Source: Tepidisphaeraceae bacterium (GTDB lineage Bacteria > Planctomycetota > Phycisphaerae > Tepidisphaerales > Tepidisphaeraceae). From it: a stretch of 8,019 nucleotides of DNA. A program made the translations under genes and the position numbers. The notes under the pieces were generated by a model. That model was not told where the DNA came from, did no database searches, and was given only the letters and a program-made list of their open reading frames with translations. This document shows positions 4,699 through 8,019 of the stretch, in pieces (the stretch's first letter is position 1; each line of letters opens with the position of its first letter). The DNA is taken from the NCBI GenBank assembly GCA_025450555.1, contig JANWHF010000069.1, positions 1-8,019 of the forward strand, read 5' to 3'.

Positions 4699-7140
4699 AT
4701 GCCGAATTTGTACGCTTCGGCGACGCGCCGATTCCGCGCGCCGCAATCGTCAGGGAAGATGCTTCTTGCGGCCATCAGCCAGATCGTTGGCGCCATGCGC
4801 CGGTGGATCAGGCAGGCGAGCCAAAAAAATGCACTCATCCCCTTTTCTTCCGCGGCGGGTGTCCCCCTTTCTTCGGGCGCGGCCAGCCCGGTGGAAATGC
4901 TGGAAACGCGGCAATTGTTGTCGGTCAGCATGAACGCGGCGGGAGCGACGGTCGTGACGCCACAGTCGGGCGACCGAGTCATTTACGTCAGCAACTCAGC
5001 CGGCAACGATTCCAACTCGGGGTTGTCCGCCAGCAGCCCGGTGAAGTCGATCGAAGCGGGCGAAGCGCTGATGCGCAATGGGCACGGCGATGAGCTGCTG
5101 CTCAAGTCCGGCGACGTCTGGCGCGACAGCCTGGTCTACTGGCGCATGAGCGGCGCTTCCGCCCAGGATCCGATGGTCATCAGTTCCTATGGCGGCAGCA
5201 CGCGCCCGACCATTATGAGTGGATCGAGCGACGGCATCACGACCGGTGCCAGTTCTGCGCCGGAAATCGACAATCTCTACATCATGAATATCCATTTCTG
5301 GGCCGATGGACGCGATCCCTCGATGACGTCCAGCCCGAATGGAGCGGCCTACGCCACGGGCGTCAACATCCTGTCGAAATCGACGAACATCCTGGTCGAG
5401 AATTGCTACGTCCAGGATTACGCGGTCAACATGAACTTCCAGGGTTATCAGGGGCCGCAATACAACATTTCGGTACGTCGAAATGTGGATGTGGATTCCT
5501 ATTGCACCAGCGGCCATTCCCAGGGCATGTATGCCACGAACGTCAACAATCTGCTGATTGAAGGGAACCTCTTCGATCACGATGGATATAACGATTCGGT
5601 GCCGGGCGGCCAAGCCACCTGGTACAATCAGGGCATTTACCTGTCGGCCGAGAACACCGGATGCGTCATTCGCGACAATATCATCGCCCGCGTGGCAGGA
5701 TACGGATTGCAGGCCCGATCGGGCGGCATCGTCACCGGCAACGTTTTTATCGATGACCCGGTCGGCTGCAGCTATGGACTGGTGAACGGAGTCATGACGC
5801 ATGTCGGCGGCGTGACCGGATCGGTCACGAACAATGTCTTCCTTGGCGGAGCCAACATCGGCAACATCCAGGGCGGCAGCGGTCTGCAAATCGCCAATAT
5901 CTCCAAATCGGGCGTGAACGTCGCGAACAACATTTTCGCCAGCGGCGTTGATAATGCCCCCGCAGCCATCACCCTTACTTTTGGCCAGAACCAGACCGAC
6001 CCGCAGGATTCAGTTGGCGTGAATAACGTGATGGTCCAGAACAACATCGTTTACGGCTGGAACCGCGGCGTGCAGGTGGACGGCGGAATGACGCCGGGCG
6101 GAACGGGCATCACCGCCATCAATAATGTCACGTTCACCGGCAACGATTTTCAAAACGTCCCGCAGAACGTGATCAATCACGACGATCCGATCAGCAGCCA
6201 GGAACACTGGTATAGCAACTACTTCCAGAACGTTGCGGTTCCATGCATTGCCGGCTACGCCCAGGCTCCGGAGCCCAACACGTATCTTGGCTTTACCAAC
6301 CCGCAGCGAACCGCCGCCACCTACAACGCCCAGCTTCGGGGCGGTAACAGCGACGGGGCATTTCTGAGCGGAGTCCGCTCGCAGAATGAGCTGACGTGGA
6401 ATGCCAGCTATGATGCCGCTTCGGTCGTCTCTTACGTGAGCGCCGGCTTTGGCCGCTCGGTGGCCGCCGCCCAGAGCACCTCCGACGCCTCCACAGGTTC
6501 TATCGCGGGCACCTATTTCTATGATGGGAATGCCAACGGCGTATGGGATGCGGGTGAAGGCATTTCGCCGTCCTGGGGCATTTATATTGATGCCAATAAT
6601 GATGGCAGATATGACGCCGGCGATACGATGCAAATTTGCGATGCCGGCGGCCGCTTTAACTTTACCAATCTGGCGGCAGGTACCTATTACATTCGTTCCA
6701 CGACCGCGGTCGGCTGGAGCCAGACCAACCCCGCCAATGGCGGCCCATTGGTCATCACCATCAAGAATGGCCAGGTCTACAGCGGCGCGAACATCGGGGT
6801 CATTCACGGCGCGCCCAGCACGACCGCCACCGACAGCATCAGCGGCACCTTCTTCTATGACACCAACGCCAATGGCGTCTGGAACAGCGGCGAAGGCATT
6901 TCGCCGCTCTGGGGTGTTTATATCGATGCCAACAACAACGGCAAATATGACGCCGGCGACACGCTCGCCCGCGCGAGCACTCAAGGCACCTTTTACTTCG
7001 GCGGGCTCACGCAAGGCACGTATGTCATCCGCCCAACCACGGCAGACGGATGGAAGCAGACCACGCCAACGGCGTACGCCTACGTGCTGCCTGGCCATAG
7101 CGTCACCAATGTCAACATTGGTGAAGTGAAGCTCAGCTAA
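4699..7140 (+). CDS. Exported right-handed beta-helix protein with LEPR-XLL-like motif and two SdrD-B-like repeats
   Basis: This 813-residue surface or exported protein is of planctomycete type. The N-terminus is long and basic (residues 1-64), with only a weak hydrophobic stretch at about 21-33, and leads to VEMLETRQLLS at 65-75. That is a variant of the LEPR-XLL motif seen near the start of many large planctomycete and verrucomicrobial surface proteins. From YVSNSAGNDSNSG (96-108) to about 580 the sequence reads as a right-handed parallel beta-helix: Asn/Gly-rich strands recur as in NNLLIEGNLF, NTGCVIRDNII and NNVMVQNNIVYG. Such folds bind or cleave polysaccharides, but I see no catalytic set that I could assign. 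Two tandem domains close the protein (601-712 and 713-813), each with two EF-hand-like calcium loops, and it stops three residues after the second. It is preceded by a structured leader and followed by a terminator, so it is probably transcribed alone. It may be an adhesin, a matrix protein or a polysaccharide-acting enzyme. Confidence 0.85.
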   Translation: MPNLYASATRRFRAPQSSGKMLLAAISQIVGAMRRWIRQASQKNALIPFSSAAGVPLSSGAASPVEMLETRQLLSVSMNAAGATVVTPQSGDRVIYVSNSAGNDSNSGLSASSPVKSIEAGEALMRNGHGDELLLKSGDVWRDSLVYWRMSGASAQDPMVISSYGGSTRPTIMSGSSDGITTGASSAPEIDNLYIMNIHFWADGRDPSMTSSPNGAAYATGVNILSKSTNILVENCYVQDYAVNMNFQGYQGPQYNISVRRNVDVDSYCTSGHSQGMYATNVNNLLIEGNLFDHDGYNDSVPGGQATWYNQGIYLSAENTGCVIRDNIIARVAGYGLQARSGGIVTGNVFIDDPVGCSYGLVNGVMTHVGGVTGSVTNNVFLGGANIGNIQGGSGLQIANISKSGVNVANNIFASGVDNAPAAITLTFGQNQTDPQDSVGVNNVMVQNNIVYGWNRGVQVDGGMTPGGTGITAINNVTFTGNDFQNVPQNVINHDDPISSQEHWYSNYFQNVAVPCIAGYAQAPEPNTYLGFTNPQRTAATYNAQLRGGNSDGAFLSGVRSQNELTWNASYDAASVVSYVSAGFGRSVAAAQSTSDASTGSIAGTYFYDGNANGVWDAGEGISPSWGIYIDANNDGRYDAGDTMQICDAGGRFNFTNLAAGTYYIRSTTAVGWSQTNPANGGPLVITIKNGQVYSGANIGVIHGAPSTTATDSISGTFFYDTNANGVWNSGEGISPLWGVYIDANNNGKYDAGDTLARASTQGTFYFGGLTQGTYVIRPTTADGWKQTTPTAYAYVLPGHSVTNVNIGEVKLS
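6499..6834 (+). repeat. SdrD-B-like calcium repeat, copy 1
   Basis: This encodes residues 601-712. Two loops match the DxNxD/N-G pattern: DGNANGVWDAGE (609-620) and DANNDGRYDAGD (631-642). Then comes a beta-sandwich half ending in the G-T-Y-Y-I-R and N-I-G-V motifs. By hand alignment 34 of the first 43 residues equal copy 2; similarity drops in the second half, and copy 1 carries a short linker at its end. Confidence 0.75.
6835..7137 (+). repeat. SdrD-B-like calcium repeat, copy 2
   Basis: This encodes residues 713-813, with loops DTNANGVWNSGE (721-732) and DANNNGKYDAGD (743-754). Many matching residues use different synonymous codons from copy 1, so the duplication is not recent. The protein ends here. 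Confidence 0.75.
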
Positions 7141-7167
7141 GCTCTCTCTACACCTTTCAAAAACGCG

Positions 7168-7210
7168 TTCGGCCGCTTCCCTTTCATGAAGAGAAGCGGC
7201 TGAATTTTTT
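7168..7210 (+). terminator. Strong intrinsic terminator, probably bidirectional
   Basis: TTCGGCCGCTTC (7168-7179) pairs with GAAGCGGCTGAA (7193-7204), a 12-bp stem with one G-U pair and a 13-nt loop, followed by six T (7205-7210). On the other side AAAAA (7159-7163) gives a T-run when read on the minus strand. It sits between converging genes (stops at 7140 and 7240) and can serve both. Confidence 0.85.
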
Positions 7211-7239
7211 ATGTCTCTTGCCGTTCGGACGACGTGAAT

Positions 7240-7662
7240 TTATTTAATCTTCAACGCCGTGTTAATTTCTTCCAGAGCATTGTCGATGTGCTTCACGACC
7301 TGCTTGAGGTTGTTCGCCGAGGCCGTCGCGCGGGCCTGCTGAAGCATGCTCTGCGCTTCGCGGAGCTGCGCATCGGAGGTGCCCTGGGGCTCCCTGCCTT
7401 TGCCGTCGCCATGCGGCTTGGCGCCCAGTTCCTTGCAGGCACGCTCGATATGGCCCATCGCTTTTTTGCGATGGCCCTTGTAATCGTGGTCGGCCACTTC
7501 GAGGATGTGATAGGCCTGCTGAAGCTGCTGAACCTGGGTGGTTTTCTCTCCGACGGCCAGGGGCTGCGTTACTACAGGTGAAGCCGAGGCGGAGTAATTC
7601 CATCCCGCCACGGCCACGAACGCCAACGCTCCGAGGCCCCAACGAATCATCGCTCGCCGCAT
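7240..7662 (-). CDS. Small secreted helical protein of unknown function
   Basis: This 140-residue protein belongs to no named family I can assign. It has a classical signal peptide: positive n-region MRRAMIR, hydrophobic core GLGALAFVAVAG, and a likely A-S-A cleavage near residue 27. The mature part is charged and almost wholly helical, with a flexible Gly/Pro/Lys-rich break at about 80-95. Two similar helical segments flank the break, one with DHDYKGHRKKAMGHIERA (58-75), the other with LKQVVKHIDNALEEI (119-133); both carry an HI-acidic-x-A core. One cysteine (C76) remains in the mature protein. I chose the ATG at 7660-7662 because GAGGA lies 8-9 nt upstream; starts at 7680 (ATG) and 7695 (TTG) lack a ribosome site. 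It has its own promoter and ends at the shared terminator. Histidine-rich helices could bind metal or haem, but that is only a guess. Confidence 0.8.
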   Translation of the reverse strand: MRRAMIRWGLGALAFVAVAGWNYSASASPVVTQPLAVGEKTTQVQQLQQAYHILEVADHDYKGHRKKAMGHIERACKELGAKPHGDGKGREPQGTSDAQLREAQSMLQQARATASANNLKQVVKHIDNALEEINTALKIK

Positions 7663-7668
7663 AAGTTG

Positions 7669-7675
7669 TTTCCTC
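7669..7675 (-). promoter_or_regulatory. Ribosome binding site GAGGAAA of the small secreted protein
   Basis: GAGGAAA on the minus strand precedes the ATG at 7662 with about 9 nt between GAGG and the start. It selects this ATG over those at 7680 and 7695. Confidence 0.65.
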
Positions 7676-7706
7676 AACATCGCACGCAACCGCAAAGTTT
7701 CGCCAA

Positions 7707-7735
7707 AAGGTACGGTCGTCGTATCGTACGGTCAA
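7707..7735 (-). promoter_or_regulatory. Sigma70-like promoter of the small secreted protein, with repeats in the spacer
   Basis: On the minus strand TTGACC (7730-7735) and TACCTT (7707-7712) are separated by exactly 17 bp; they match the consensus at 5 and 3 of 6 positions. Inside lie an inverted repeat (GTACG at 7710-7714, CGTAC at 7725-7729) and, on the plus strand, two direct TACGGTC copies 16 bp apart (7711-7717, 7727-7733). Repeats overlapping a core promoter suggest an operator. Confidence 0.5.
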
Positions 7736-7749
7736 GGAAAAACCGGCAA

Positions 7750-8019
7750 TCAGAGCGTCCAGCCCTTGCGATATTCATACTGCAGGAAGCGATTGGCTTC
7801 CGGGATATTCGTCACCCGAAGATTCGCGGCATCCCACTCCAGCTTCTGTCCGGGGCCGGTACGGTAGGCGACATTACCGAGCAAGACTGCTTCGGTGAGC
7901 GGCCCGCTGTAATCGAAGTGGCACAGGGCCGCATCGGGATCATTCGCCCGACACGCTTCGATCCACTCGCGATGATGGCCGATCGACTCAGGTATCGTTT
8001 TCTTGGGCATCTGCACATC
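7750..8019 (-). CDS. Gfo/Idh/MocA family oxidoreductase, C-terminal part (start beyond right edge)
   Basis: These last 89 codons and the stop belong to a second Gfo/Idh/MocA oxidoreductase. The frame is open to the window edge. The HHREWIEACR segment, then HFDYSGPLTEAVLLGNVAYR, and the end EYRKGWTL form a C-terminal pattern I associate with planctomycete members of this family, many of which are exported through the Tat pathway; the N-terminus needed to check that is outside the window. The protein is not the missing half of the oxidoreductase at the left edge, since that one runs off the opposite side. The next gene downstream starts 87 nt after the stop and has its own promoter, so the two are probably not one operon. 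The substrate is unknown. Confidence 0.85.
   Translation of the reverse strand, partial: DVQMPKKTIPESIGHHREWIEACRANDPDAALCHFDYSGPLTEAVLLGNVAYRTGPGQKLEWDAANLRVTNIPEANRFLQYEYRKGWTL

Noticed and set aside
4453..4933. Short open frames on both strands in the leader region
   Set aside because: They overlap strong RNA hairpins and the start of the beta-helix gene. None has a ribosome site or a recognisable product.
4996..7098. Two long minus-strand frames opposite the beta-helix gene
   Set aside because: They mirror the repetitive plus-strand coding sequence and have no plausible start signals or domains.
7234..7581. Plus-strand open frame of 115 codons with hydrophobic stretches
   Set aside because: It is antisense to the small secreted protein, which has a signal peptide, a ribosome site and a promoter. 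The hydrophobic stretches are a by-product of the opposite frame.
1..8019. CRISPR array, tRNA or rRNA genes, insertion sequences, phage or defence genes
   Set aside because: I looked for spaced direct repeats, cloverleaf-like segments, transposase motifs and terminal inverted repeats on both strands and found none.

Overview
The window looks like a chromosomal segment from a planctomycete, probably of the Phycisphaerae side of the phylum. Four things support this: an N-terminal LEPR-XLL-type sorting motif on a large beta-helix surface protein, SdrD-B-like calcium-binding repeats at the end of that protein, Gfo/Idh/MocA oxidoreductase fragments at both window edges (the right one ends in a C-terminal pattern I associate with planctomycetes), and moderately high GC. 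The placement is inferred from protein families; no rRNA or other marker gene is present.

Positions 1-2744 hold a tight minus-strand operon, read right to left. It begins with a membrane-bound sensor histidine kinase (1206-2744). A 4-bp overlap leads into a RegA/ActR-like response regulator with a receiver and a Fis-type helix-turn-helix but no AAA+ domain (622-1209). A gap of 13 nt then leads into a Gfo/Idh/MocA NAD(P)-dependent oxidoreductase that runs off the left edge (1-608). The spacing suggests co-transcription and translational coupling of kinase and regulator.

Positions 2745-3292 are a divergent intergenic region. It carries three TGCATCA copies spaced exactly 10 bp apart upstream of the kinase, a REP-like perfect hairpin, and a weak promoter candidate for the next gene. 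A complete UDP-glucose 4-epimerase (galE, 3293-4291, plus strand) follows.

Positions 4292-4698 contain no gene but a great deal of secondary structure: a TTGACA box, an operator-like inverted repeat, a strong terminator-like hairpin with a T-run, and then about 270 nt of structured leader ahead of the next gene. That gene (4699-7140, plus strand) encodes an 813-residue exported protein: a LEPR-XLL-like sorting motif, a right-handed parallel beta-helix and two tandem calcium-loop repeats. It ends at a strong, apparently bidirectional terminator (7168-7210).

The right end is on the minus strand. It has a small secreted helical protein of unknown function (7240-7662) with its own sigma70-like promoter, and the last 89 codons of another Gfo/Idh/MocA oxidoreductase (7750-8019).

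The genes make sense together as cell-surface and carbohydrate metabolism: sugar-nucleotide supply (GalE), a surface beta-helix protein, sugar-type oxidoreductases and a two-component system that may control one of them. Any functional link beyond the operon structure is inference.
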